From the NCBI GenBank assembly GCA_029168955.1, contig JAPDOI010000131.1:806001-870000 (forward strand): a stretch of 64,000 nucleotides of DNA. The letters are read 5' to 3'. The first letter of the stretch is position 1. Each line of letters begins with the position of its first letter. The position numbers and the translations under genes are program-made. The notes beneath the pieces are model-generated. The model was not told where the DNA came from. It searched no databases and saw only the letters and a list, made by a program, of their open reading frames with translations. This DNA is from Aplectana chamaeleonis. Taxonomy: Eukaryota > Nematoda > Chromadorea > Rhabditida > Cosmocercidae. Positions 1 to 10,044 of the stretch are shown here, in pieces.

Positions 1-1284
1 TCTTCTGCAGTGTCTCCCTGGTGACATTGGGAAAGAAGGTCTTGACACGACCTTCAGGGATCGCAGCTTTCATCGCCTTCCGGATGGCATCAGAGAAGTG
101 GCGCTCCTTCTGGTGTACATTGCCATTCCACGGATATTCGGCCGCTTGGCGGAGTGCAACCTCCCTGAACAGGCTCCAGTCTGCAAGGCCTAAATTGAGA
201 TAAGAACGATGATGAACACCTGTATAGGGAGCAAGAGAGTTAGAGAGATCGATATTGACAAAGACGGGAATGTGATCACTGGAAAGAGTTGTGGATGTAG
301 ACCAAGAGCAGGCATTAGAGAGATTAGAAGAGACAAGGGAGATGTCTGGGCTGGAAGATCGGCCGTAGGCAGGGAGACGAGTGGGCTGGTCATCGTTAAG
401 GATAACCAGATCGCACTCCTCCGCCCATTCTTCGACGTCATTTCCTCTAGCATCAGAGTCAAGCGATGAGCAGAACGTGTGAGCATTGAAGTCACCCGCA
501 AAGACAATTGAGGGAGATAGAGAGCAGTCATACAGCTGCTTGAGTAGAGGGATAGGGTTGTAGGTTGGTGGACAGGATGTAGGAGGAGGAATGTATATAT
601 TGAAAAGAGAAAGTGGAGTTTAGAGGTAGATGGATGGGTATGTACTCGAGAGTGCCATATACTGGAGTGTTTGGAATGATGTGAGAGGGAAGAGACGACA
701 GAACAAAGTAGAGACTCCGCCTCCCTGAGATAACCTAGGAGTATGATAAGCAGTATAGCCCATGATGTTTGGATGTCGAGAGGTAGCAGAGGGAGAGAGT
801 TTGGTTTCCTGAACCATGATAACATCCGGGTGATGAGTACGGGCAAAGAGAGATAATTCAGAAAGCTTGGCGCGAAGGCCGTTGAGATTGATATGTACAA
901 TAGAGAGGGGGCGGTTGGTAGATGAGGAATTTGAGTTACTGGAGGCGGAGCACACAATACAACGAAAGGAAGAATCGTGGTGCCTCACAGAGCTGAGACC
1001 CGAACAAGAGAAGTGCACCCACCTTTCGCATCCAAAACATTGGACGCTGGTTCCATACCAATTGACATCTCTGTCGCATGTGGCACATGGGTACTTCTTC
1101 TTCGCGGGTCCTGGGTTCCTCTCGACGCCGGCTCTTTGCAGTAAGATCTTCAGGAGAGCTGCGGCCAGCCAGCACCTCTCCCATGACAAAAACCCTCTCC
1201 GCGGAGGGATTGACGTCGGTTTGCACGGAGGTGGTCTTCTTTCCTCCACACTGCCACGGCACGAACGTACGACATCTCGGCAGC
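1..1284 (-). mobile_element. LINE copy 1 (family A), 5' portion, 3' part outside the window
   Basis: This is the 5' third of a non-LTR retrotransposon read right to left. It starts at 1284 with the family's common 5' sequence GCTGCCGAGATGTCG and runs off the left window edge inside the endonuclease-RT linker. It aligns by eye, with few differences, to 53055-54347 (copy 4). In the 2A frame it encodes the Leu-rich stretch and GVERNPGP (1106-1129), then a PHD-like finger (C-x2-C, C-x2-C, H-x2-C, C-x2-C) and the APE endonuclease start (HINLNGLRAKLSEL, VQETKL). A one-base loss near 700 relative to copy 4 shifts the frame, so it is a pseudogene. It is inserted in a hAT-like element whose uninterrupted counterpart lies around 32765. 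Confidence 0.9.
1106..1129 (-). other. 2A-like octapeptide GVERNPGP in LINE copy 1
   Basis: The minus strand reads GGC GTC GAG AGG AAC CCA GGA CCC, preceded by the Leu-rich residues AAALLKILLQRA. The 2A consensus is D(V/I)ExNPGP; Gly replaces Asp here. In 2A elements the ribosome fails to form the final Gly-Pro bond, separating upstream and downstream products. Activity of this variant is unknown. It lies 6-7 residues before the first zinc-finger Cys. Confidence 0.75.
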
Positions 1285-2312
1285 TCGAGCTCCCTACTGA
1301 AGGCTGGCTCAACCTCAATGCACGTACGTTAAACAATATGACACCGGGCTTGCGCCAACCTTCAATAGAGATGGCAAACTCTATATTATCTAGAGCGCAG
1401 AATCGGTCGCTCAGCCCAAGTTATTTTTTTCTATATCCACTGAATCACTTGCAGAATCGTAGCTTCATGGTGACGATACTGTAGATTGGTAAAGGCAACG
1501 TAAGCATTGAAAAAGCTTTCCAAATTTTGCCGCTTTGTGTAGTTTAGTCCCAATAGTTAAGAAATATGGTCAAATCGCCCCATCAGACGCTCACACTTGT
1601 GAGAGATAAATGTTTCAGAAAATGGGCGAAGATGAGCATTAAACTTACGCTCACGCCTTTTCTGAGGGTCCGTTTGCTTCGGACGAAGAGAAATTAAGTG
1701 AAGGAAACGATTTTGAGCTTCGAACATTTGGGGTGAAAAACGAACGATCCTTATGTTGATTTTTGTGGACTCTGAGAAGGCGTAATCTACTCAGAAGCAG
1801 GTGTCAGGAGCACTGTCAAGCAAATTTTAGATCAATTAGACTGCCTAGCTCGATGTTCGAACGCTAATCTAGTTATACAATTCAGGACAGTTGATCTTCA
1901 TTAAAAACGCGAAAACGAAGTTCCTTGCGAAGAGTGCATGGCGTCGTAAGCGGCAGCTAGTGAGACGTGCGCGGCGCGCAACGCGGATCTCTTATCCAGC
2001 GCCTCCAACTCCGGCCATGTGTCCAGCGTTATAGTGATAGAATCACATCAAAGACTGATAACGGGATCGTGCTGCAGCCACGCGACTGGGTTGGTCTCAT
2101 CTTCTGACCAAATACATTAGTATATGCAAAGTGGGATTAGAGGAAGTCAATCGGAGATATCTTGCGATTTACTTCAATTGCCTGCATTTTTATTTACGAA
2201 AAATGACGATTTACGGTTCAAATGTCGTAAATCGTAAACCGTAATTACGAGACCAAAAAACACCGTAAATCGTAAAATCGTAAATCGTAAACCGTAATTA
2301 CGCACATCCCTG
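1285..2312. mobile_element. hAT-like non-autonomous element (CGTAAATCG family), right part
   Basis: The sequence from 1285 to 2312 is nearly identical to 32766-33790. It ends in CGTAATTACGCACATCCCTG, preceded by repeated CGTAAATCG/CGTAAACCG words on the inner side. Its left part lies beyond the LINE inserted at 1284 and so outside the window. The presumed 8-bp flank on the right is ATCAGAAT. No transposase reading frame is seen. The complete copy at 31960-33790 shows 8-bp target duplications, which support the hAT-like assignment. Confidence 0.8.
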
Positions 2313-2539
2313 ATCAGAATGCAATTTTCACCAAGACACGCATAAAGTTTGGAGAATAAATTTGAGAGTTTTGTGTGTCTCAATGGACATTTAAGACGTT
2401 TCTCATAATTCGTATTTTTTCCTTCGATCTTCCATCTCTCTGCTTGTGGCTGAAATAAAGAGGTCTCAGAGTGGTGAAACTACTTCGAGCCTTTCTTAAA
2501 TGATCGCGATGCACCGCAAAGAAAGGGATACCGACGCAC

Positions 2540-2650
2540 CTGTAGTTAGCATCATGCAAACAAGAAGACGAGTTGACTTCAATGAAAACAAAGGAACATC
2601 AGGAGGCTTGCCGACTTCTGATCCATCTGAACGTTCTGAAGCAGTCGAGT
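2540..2650 (-). CDS. Host gene exon 2, possible MFS/SLC17-like transporter N-terminus
   Basis: The exon is bounded by the acceptor ACATATCTTTCAG and the donor GTGCGT. It enters and leaves in phase 1, so it joins exon 1 (3588-3723) exactly through a His codon. It encodes a Ser/Glu-rich segment (STASERSDGSEVGKPPDVP), then SLKSTRLLVCMMLTTG, which looks like the start of a first membrane helix after a basic residue. That layout resembles SLC17-type transporters, but with about 80 residues visible the family is a guess. Later exons are not seen to the left; 1-2312 is transposon, so they probably lie beyond the window. Confidence 0.6.
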
Positions 2651-2714
2651 CTGAAAGATATGTCACATAGGGTGGCGATATAACGTCAAAGATCATAGCA
2701 GATGTATAGGGCGA

Positions 2715-2853
2715 GATAAGGGCTCTCTACACACCGAGGGAAGAGTTGTCTGGCCGTTTGCGGCTCTAGCTCCGCTCGGGACCATTTCGTTTGAATTGAG
2801 TAGCGTGACGTCTCGAACTACGGGACAACTCCTCAGTGTAGAGAGCCCCTATC
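2715..2853. repeat. Short foldback (MITE-like), about 139 bp
   Basis: The left arm GATAAGGGCTCTCTACAC and the right arm (reverse complement GATAGGGGCTCTCTACAC) form an imperfect inverted repeat that continues to GAGTTGTC on both sides. It lies in the intron between the two host exons. No target duplication was resolved. Confidence 0.6.
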
Positions 2854-3190
2854 CCATAGAGGGCTCATACTGATGGTATATACAGCATTTCATTTTCACT
2901 TCATACAATGCAGTTAGAAGACTTCGGAAAAACGGAAATTCCACTGTAAATTAAAAACGAATGATCTCAAGGAAGATGAATTTTGTGACACATTAGGAGA
3001 ACCAACCGCAGCGGTAGCAGGTCTCACTGTATTTGTGAGGTACACGGGAGCTTCCTACACGGGTTGTCTGTCATTAACATAACAATGACTCAAATTGGAC
3101 GGAGAATAATTATTGTCCGAATCACTCAATAATGATGTCGCGCCGCTGCTAGAAGCTTACGCTCCTCTCCCCTTCTCCGCTGTAGTTCTT

Positions 3191-3394
3191 GATTGAGCAA
3201 TCGTCCGAAATGTCACACTTTTATTCGGCTAACGTTCCGGCGTTTTCGCCCTCAGAAAACAGACCAAGACCTGCTAGACACCCTCAGTTGAACTCAGATG
3301 GCGGGTGAATCACCTTCCTGAAGGCTCCGACGAAGGCGAAAACGCCGAAACGTTAGCCGAATAAAACTGTGACATCTCGGACTATTGCTAAATC
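3191..3394. repeat. Foldback containing TTCGGCTAACGTT arms, about 204 bp
   Basis: The left arm begins GATTGAGCAATCGTCC and includes TTATTCGGCTAACGTTCCGG; the right arm carries CCGAAACGTTAGCCGAATAA and ends ATTGCTAAATC. The arms pair over roughly 60 bases with mismatches. It is non-coding and intronic to the host gene. Confidence 0.65.
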
Positions 3395-3587
3395 GAAAAC
3401 CACATCTACAATACCACACCATGCCGAGATTTATTGAAAGTCGAACGTGGAATCTCCGTGGAGAGGTTTGTCGGATTTTCCTAAGAGTCCATCTTCTAAG
3501 TGTTGTCTTTGTGTTTTACGGGACTGATCATCGGCAAATTTGAAAAAAAAATGTTGTAAATCAACGAGTGGAAGAACAAGAACTCAC

Positions 3588-3723
3588 GAATCAGACTTGT
3601 TTCGGCATTTGCGTTTGCGTCAAGGATTCTCTGTAGTTCTTCGTCGTTGTCAATTCCATGGACGATATAACTATCAGTAGCAGATGAATGCTTCCTTGAA
3701 CTGCGCTCCGAATCTGTACTCAT
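3588..3723 (-). CDS. Host gene first coding exon, joined to 2540-2650
   Basis: The ATG at 3721-3723 opens a 45-codon exon ending at the donor GTGAGT in phase 1. The protein begins MSTDSERSSRKHSSATDS and continues with an acidic stretch (GIDNDEELQRILDANANAE). It is polar, with no signal peptide, as expected for a cytosolic N-terminus. The start is favoured by a trans-splice-like acceptor 11 nt upstream. The intron to exon 2 is about 940 bp and holds a foldback (2715-2853) and a long hairpin (3191-3394). Product uncertain; a polytopic membrane protein is inferred from exon 2. Confidence 0.6.
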
Positions 3724-3734
3724 TTTGCTAGCGA

Positions 3735-3745
3735 CTGAAATTAAA
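3735..3745 (-). promoter_or_regulatory. Putative spliced-leader trans-splice acceptor
   Basis: On the minus strand TTTAATTTCAG precedes an 11-nt leader (TCGCTAGCAAA) and the ATG of the exon at 3588-3723. A U-rich TTTCAG acceptor just before a first coding exon, with no donor upstream in view, is the usual arrangement for nematode SL trans-splicing. Confidence 0.5.
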
Positions 3746-4738
3746 CGTCTGGTAGCCGTTTTCGCGTTAACTTGAAATTATCGAATCACTATTGGCATTG
3801 CAAGTCCAGGTTGAGTGGTTGTGTGGCATGTAGAGTTCGCGCAATAATTTTAGTCTGATGAATGATGAACGGGGCTGCGTCGGTAGGTCACCCATTCTCC
3901 ACTGAGACCGCCAACCCCGCACGGCCAGCCGTCTGGTCCATGAGTCGGACTAAGGACCAAACATCAGGTATCAGTCACTGGGGCCGGGAAGGGGGGGAGG
4001 TGTTCGATTCGGCCATGATACGCTTTATAATCGGATATCTTCGAATTGAAAGGCTCCTCAGCAGCAGCACGTGCTGCTTCGAGAAGCACGCGGTCGATTG
4101 AAAGCGACTACCTAGAAAAGCGCCGCATTCAATGCGAGTCGAATAACCATTCAACATAGGTGACCACACCCATCGAAAGGTTCTATCGCAGGGGCACGTG
4201 CTGCAAAATTTAATCGCAGGAGCACTGCTGCAAGGTAGTCCAGCGCTATCGTAGCAGCACGTTGACACGCAACGCGGCCGGCACACCGACATGCAATGGG
4301 GCCAGCTCGCCAAGCTTCATCTGGGGCCGCCAGCGGCTTGGCGGGGCCAAGTAAAGCAAACTTGGGTAATCGAACCAACACAGCTGCCGACATACGAGTC
4401 CTGTTTCAAGATAGCGTCGTATGTTTTCCTTTTTTAGAAAATCATTTTGCCATCGAATCGAATGTGTATTTTCTGCCAACGCGTAGCTAAATGCCTCCGA
4501 GGGAGTGGCCTGTAACGCCACTTCTTCCTCTGAATGTCGATGATTTTTGACTGTTCGGCATGAGACTGCGATCTTTTCAAGCGGCGCTGTGCACGTGTGC
4601 ACGAACTGGCATCTTTGGGCCTTAGAAGCTCTAATTCTAGCCTGTTTTCCAGCGCGCTACCTTCATAATTTTTCAGATGTTCTCGATCCAAGCTGATTTT
4701 GTAGTTTTTTTTTCGATTAAGTTTTCCATCGTGACCAC
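3746..4738. other. Unassigned 1-kb stretch with CACGTG palindromes
   Basis: No coding exon is recognised. The palindromic hexamer CACGTG recurs (about 4068, 4195 and 4588), at 4068 within GCAGCACGTGCTGC. The segment 4250-4390 resembles 26150-26300 (GGCGGGGCCAA followed by ACTTGGGTARTYGAACC), so part of it is a dispersed repeat. It could contain the upstream region of the host gene at 3.7 kb. Confidence 0.4.
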
Positions 4739-4900
4739 TGCCTCTGAAGGCAGCATAGACGCTCACAAACATGGTTGAGATAACAGAATAAATAGGTCCG
4801 CGCGGCCTCAACCGTGCTATAAACGAAGTTTGAAGCACTGAAAGTGTGACATTATTTGAGCATTTCCGTCTCGATAGCCTGTGGAACCAACCCCACCCCT

Positions 4901-5215
4901 ATAACAGAATGAAGAGAGGAGCATGTGAAAGCATTTGATATCTTACAATTAGAGTGATAGCACTGTCAAATGAGAGTCTACGAGAGAAAGAGCTTGATTC
5001 ACCTGAACATGACGTGTCTGTTTTCTGATGAATTGCTCCATTTTAGAAGCCAGCCGGAATAGAGCGGCATTCTTGAGAGTGGATGGGAATTAATCGGTAT
5101 GTAAACAAGTGATAATCATGTAAATCGAGCTGTTTCCCTCGTAGACTCTCACTTTATAGTGCTATCACTCTAAATTATCAAATGCTTTCACATGCTCTAC
5201 TCTTCATTCTGTTAT
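4901..5215. repeat. Foldback MITE 1, 315 bp
   Basis: Arms of about 85 bases: the left begins ATAACAGAATGAAGAG and runs to GAGAGTCTACGAG; the right ends CTCTTCATTCTGTTAT. It is inserted in the left arm of the 4739-7651 element, directly after CCCCACCCCT, as shown by the uninterrupted right arm of that element. Non-coding. Confidence 0.75.
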
Positions 5216-5217
5216 AT

Positions 5218-5538
5218 TTGAAAGTATGATTTGGCAGTCGAGTTTGAACCAACTATTGAAAAGAGTTGTGCAAAACGAGAGATCGCGTTGTATGAGCTTA
5301 TCCGTAGAACATATCGAAGCAAAATCACGCGTGGCAAGGCAAGCAGTAAAAGCTCGTTCGGGAGCTGGAATGCCGCGGTCTTCACGTATTACGTGAAGTA
5401 GAATCAACTGTTTGTTCCATATCACGCGTTAGTTTGCTTTGATATGTTCTACGGATAAGCTCATACAATGCGATCTCTCGTTTTGCACAACTCTTTTCAA
5501 TAGTTAGTTCAAACTCGACTGCCAAATCATACTTTCAA
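5218..5538. repeat. Foldback MITE 2, 321 bp
   Basis: Arms of more than 100 bases: the left begins TTGAAAGTATGATTTGGCAG and the right ends CTGCCAAATCATACTTTCAA. It lies 2 bp from the previous foldback and differs from it in sequence, suggesting successive insertions at one site. Confidence 0.75.
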
Positions 5539-5816
5539 CTATTTCACTACATTTCCCAAAAATCAAATTATTCTACGCCAAATCGCTCTCAGGAATATTT
5601 CAAAACTTTTTCCATTTTTCCTTACCTCCCCTTTTAACTGAGTATATATCTAAATTTTCGAAAAAATGGCCATGCCAAATCTTTACTTTTGCCAGGAACC
5701 TAAACCTTCAGAAATTTAATTCAATTTTCCTAAAGGTTTCCTTTCCAACATGATTTATGCCTGGTGGTGTTAACTGAAAGTGAACCCACTGATGCCATGC
5801 CCCCCCCCCCTCGTAT

Positions 5817-6900
5817 GACGTCCTGCACACTTTCTATGACATCCTGCACACTCCCATTAATGCCCTGCTTCCTACCACTGATGGCCCGCACACTTTCTAC
5901 GGCGTTTTGCGCACACCCATTTGGGTCACAGGTACGTTCCTGCCGATCATTTTTTCCGGAGGGCTACCGTTACCCTCCTTCAAAATTTTACAAATGTTTG
6001 CACAATTTCGACCTCCTCAGTCACTTCCCAGCGGCTTCTCGAAGAGAGCGGTGTGTGGATGAATGCAAACCGCTCCTCTGCCCTTTTATACCCCGCATGT
6101 TATGAGCGTGTGTTATCGTTCGTTATCATGTTTTCTTCAAGAATGGTTACGGTAGCACTGCGGAAAAAATGATCGATATGGGCGTGCTTGTATTTGGGTC
6201 CCGCACACTTTCTACGGCGTCTGGCGCACGCCCACTTGGATCCCACACACTTTCAGCAGCGTCCGGCGCACTTCCACTTGGGTACCGCACAATTTATACG
6301 GGGCCGGGCGCATCCCACTCGAGTCCCACACACATTCTACGGAGTTCTGCGCGCATCTTTTTGAGTCCCGTACACTTTTTACGGCGTCCGGCGCACTCCC
6401 ACTTGGGTCCTGCGTACTTTCTACGGCGTCCGGTGCACTCCCACTTGGGTCCTGCGTACTTTCTACGGCGTCCTGCGCATCCCATTTGTGTCTCGCACAC
6501 TTTCTACGGCGTCCGGCGCACTCTCATTTGGGTCCCACACACTTTCTACGGCGTCCGGCGCACTCCCACTTGGGTCCTGCGTACTTTCTACGGCGTCCTG
6601 CGCATCCCATTTGTGTCTCGCACACTTTCTACGGCGTCCGGCGCACTCTCATTTGGGTCCCACACACTTTCTACGGCGTCCTGCGCATCCCATTTGTGTC
6701 CCGCACACTTTCTACGGTGTCCGGCGCACTCCCACTTGGGTCCTGCGTACTTTCTACGGCGTCCTGCGCATCCCATTTGTGTCCCGCACACTTTCTACGG
6801 CGTCCGGCGCACTCTCACTTTGGTCCTACACACGTTCTACGGCGTCTTGCGCACTCCTGCTGGGGTCCCGCACACTATCTACGGCGTTCTGTGGCGCATT
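5817..6900. repeat. 42-bp tandem satellite with three-monomer higher-order pattern
   Basis: Monomers begin TTTCTACGGCGTCC. Between about 6400 and 6840 three variants recur: A (GGCGCACTCCCACTTGG, 42 bp), B (TGCGCATCCCATTTGTG, 41 bp) and C (GGCGCACTCTCATTTGG, 42 bp). Stretches read A-B-C, A-B-C. The region before 6196 is degenerate. Because 42 is a multiple of three, frames on both strands stay open and give 14-residue repeats such as HTFYGVRRTPTWVP. I regard these as by-products, since the 41-bp B monomers switch the frame repeatedly. Confidence 0.85.
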
Positions 6901-7637
6901 TCTGAGTCACATCGTGCGGCGTTCCAAAAAGTACTTCCGAGATCCCGCCGTATTGATTGAAGCGTTGCCTCATCTCAGGGAGCGTTCAATCCTGAGCAAA
7001 AGCCTATCAGTAACGGTATTTATTTTACTTGTTCATTTTTACGGATGAGTAAACGTCGGATGGTTTATAATAACATGTTTACGTGTTTTTGTCTTTCTTG
7101 ACCCTGAATGTTGAGGTTCCGCAAAAATTTAGCTACAAACTTCAAAATTTGATAGGAGCTAGGTGCAAACAAAACCAGCTTCCTGGCCAAAAATGAGCTC
7201 TCTAGCTCAACGATAAGTGTTCCAACAAGATCGTGAACGCCAACTGAAAAAAAAGGAGATGTACATTTTTTCGACCAAAATGACGTGGTTTTGACACTTT
7301 TTCTCGAGTCTCAGGTAACCATTCTGGAACATTTTTGAACAGTTATTCAGCTTTCTAATGTATATTAAATTCAAAAAGAACGGTCTTCCTACGTTTACTC
7401 TGGACCCTGATACTGAGATTAGGGGGTTGCGCGATGGCGAATCAAAGCCAAATCTGGTGAGCGCTTCGCGCTCACCACAATTCGTAGGGGTGGGGTTCCA
7501 CAGGCTTTCGAGACGGGATTGCTTGAATAATGTCACACTGGATAGTTTTCTGTGTATCAAACTTCGTTAGTAACATGGTGTGGGCCGCGCGGACCCATTT
7601 ATGCTGTTTTCTCAACCATGTTTATGAGCGTGTATGC

Positions 7638-8085
7638 TGCCTTTAAAGGCAAAGTCCGACCTCAGGAGTGAAATTTGATATTATAGTCCAGCCACCGTGA
7701 GTAGTAACCCTGCCAAGCGCGAGATCTTAATTTGCTCAAATAAGAGAGAAACTAAGGGGGAAAAGTCGGCCCCGCCCACAACACCTCAAAAGCCTAACCG
7801 CGGCCACCGCCCCGGAAAGGGAACCAAGAGCACTGCTATTGTACAATTTGAATTTGAACATAGCCACACAAGCCAATTTTTACGTTTGCAAAGAATTTGG
7901 TTCCCTATTCGGGGCAAAACGCTTGATTATGTTTTCAGGGTATTGGGGGCGGGGCCGACCTTTTCCCTATAGTTTCTCACTTATTTGATCGAATTGAGAT
8001 CTCGCGCTCGGCAGAGTTTCCATACACGGTGGGCGGGCCATAATATCAAATTTTACCCGTGAGGTTGGACTGTGCCTTTAAGGCA
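7638..8085. mobile_element. Foldback MITE sharing a terminal palindrome with its neighbour, 448 bp
   Basis: Arms of about 110 bases. The left begins TGCCTTTAAAGGCAAAGTCC and includes AAATTTGATATTATAG; the right ends ACTGTGCCTTTAAGGCA. Inner arms contain CGCGAGATCT and GGCCCCGCCC. The first 14 bases (TGCCTTTAAAGGCA) are also the last 14 of the element at 4739-7651, so the two sit end to end on one palindrome. Confidence 0.7.
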
Positions 8086-9734
8086 AATTTTGACCGCTGG
8101 GATGCTGCAGGCCGTGGGGAAGAAACAGCGGTGCGGTCGATTGCGGCTGGGATCGCCCTTCTAGTACGGATCAGGACTGCGTGGGTTGATCGACCGAGTG
8201 CTGTAGCGAGTATTCACGTAGTATATGCGGGCGCTGTATCTAAAATTTCACCAAATGATGCTAAACTTCTCGTAATTTACGTAAATTCTCGTGTCAAAAT
8301 TAGACTAGATGCCTCCAAAAACCTGGGAATCTCCGGTTTCTGTGTGAGGCATATAGTTACGCGCTGGCAGAATTGCACGGATTGAACGTCTTATTTTTTG
8401 GTGCACGTGCTGTAATTTGAAATACCATAGGAGCACGTGCTCCCCTGGCAGCACGTCCTCTCACTGTGCTCTGACTTGTTTTTGAGTTGATTGCATATCA
8501 ACACGTATCGAACGCGGCGATTGTCTGAGTATGTGGCGCTGACAGGCAAAATATTGCCGCAGCTCTCGCAGCAGCACGTGATCCTATCTTCATCCCAAGG
8601 CGGTCGAGGGGTTCGGAGCCTCGACCCTCGATATGAGCGGTGTCCCACCCTTCCATAAGGACGGGGTCTAGCCCCACAAAGATACGGTCCATATCACGGT
8701 CCGCACTGAGGGAAACCCCCACCGCAGTCCGTAAGAATGACATCACCCTCACCACGGCCGACACGAGGGAGCTTACCCACTACAAAACGTTACAATTCAC
8801 ATCACTCGAGGCGCGAGCGGCGCGCGCGACGTCTGGGCCTCCGTCTACCCTCCGCTCTCTCACTGTCTCTAACCTTCGCCCCCAAACAGCACGCGTAGGA
8901 ATCATGTGAATTTCGCCGTGTTATAGCCTGTACCTCGCTGAGAAGTGTGAATAAGACCTCAGCAGTCAAAAATCATCCAAGAGGTGACTTGTGGTCACCT
9001 TCCTGGAGCAGCGCCGGAAGGCCAACTGCGTTCTCTAGGCAATAGGGCTTCTTATATAATATATGTGTAAGACTTGTGCTACCGCACATTCATCTCATTT
9101 AGACGACGATGCGGCCCAGTACTGCTCAAGGAGTATCGAGCCGTATCGTCGTCCACGGCGCTTCAAAGCCGACTCGAAAGCGTATCGTGGCCGAATCAGA
9201 CCCCTATACGGCCCAAAGTTGTTGTTTTGGGCGAGTGTGGCCTGCTCCTTGGATAGCAGGCTCAGGCGTACGGTATGACGATCACAAAGGGGCGGGGGGC
9301 GCAGCCTTAGGCGCCGGGTAGGGGGGGGGCGCAGACCCCCGGTCCGTCATCATGCCAAAACTTTCCCTCCTACCGTACCGAGCGGATTTTATTCGCAAAC
9401 ACGGCGATTTGCGGCCATTTCGCGCGCAGAAAGCGCCACATAGCCATAACTTGTTTCAGAGTCCTACGAATTGAAATTTGAAGCCTTTTTTGTTCACCTT
9501 TCAACGAGTACCATAAAATAGTGATGCGAAATAACTGAGTTGATACCCGCAATCAATCAAAAATTTCATATTTCTACATTGAAATCCCTCATTGTGAACT
9601 GATCAGACGGTCACCATAGAAAAAATGTAACCCGTTTCGACCTGTGGTCATTGGGAATCACAGAAAGAAATACAAGTACTACGATGAAACACCGGAGTCA
9701 GGAAGACTTTTAACATACCATTGTATTTAGCTCT
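8086..9734. other. Unassigned 1.6 kb with a dispersed repeat fragment
   Basis: No recognisable gene. CACGTG palindromes occur at about 8403, 8433 and 8575. The stretch 8785-8870 is the reverse complement, with mismatches, of 50713-50795 (shared GGCGCGAGCGGCGCGC core), so both belong to a dispersed repeat. A G-rich run near 9285-9345 may form secondary structure. LINE copy 2 begins at 9735. Confidence 0.4.
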
Positions 9735-9888
9735 CTGCCGAGATGTCGTACGTTCGTGCCGTGGCAATGTGGAGGAAACAACATCACCTTCGTGCAAACC
9801 GACATCACTAACTCCACCGAGAGGGTTTTTGTCATGGGAGAGTCGCTGGCTGGCCCCAGCTCTCCCGAAGATTCTACTACAAAGGGCT

Positions 9889-9912
9889 GGCGTCGAGAGG
9901 AATCCTGGACCT
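9889..9912 (+). other. 2A-like octapeptide GVERNPGP in LINE copy 2
   Basis: GGC GTC GAG AGG AAT CCT GGA CCT, preceded by ILLQRA. Relative to copy 1 the synonymous third positions differ while the octapeptide is unchanged, which suggests coding constraint. It is followed by the first zinc-finger Cys pair (CATC) and the second (CFGC). Confidence 0.75.
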
Positions 9913-10044
9913 GTGCAGAAGAAGTATCAATGTGCCACCTGCAGCAAGAAAGTCACCTGGAATGGAACAAGCGTCCAATGCTTTGGATGCCAAAGGTGGG
10001 TGCACTTCTCCTGTTCAGGTCTCAGTTCTGTGAGGCATCACAAC

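Larger units (their letters stand above)
4739..7651. mobile_element. Long-TIR DNA element (2.9 kb) carrying a 42-bp satellite
   Basis: The ends are inverted over about 160 bases. The left end reads TGCCTCTGAAGGCAGCATAGACGCTC... to CCTGTGGAACCAACCCCACCCCT; the right end, reverse-complemented, gives TGCCTTTAAAGGCAGCATACACGCTC... to CCTGTGGAACCCCACCCCT. The left arm is cut at 4900 by two adjacent foldbacks (4901-5215 and 5218-5538). A 42-bp tandem array fills 5817-6900. No transposase is visible. A related end (CATACACGCTCGTAAACGTGGTTGAGATA) bounds 26321-26775. Confidence 0.7.

Noticed and set aside
190..957. 255-residue Leu/Ser/Thr-rich minus-strand frame
   Set aside because: It is an alternative frame of the LINE endonuclease region; analogous frames appear in the other copies (12415-12897, 27536-27886, 53244-53585).
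6169..7048. Several long plus-strand and minus-strand frames with 14-residue repeats
   Set aside because: They arise from the 42-bp tandem array, which stays open in many frames because 42 is divisible by three; 41-bp monomers shift the frame and there is no consistent protein.
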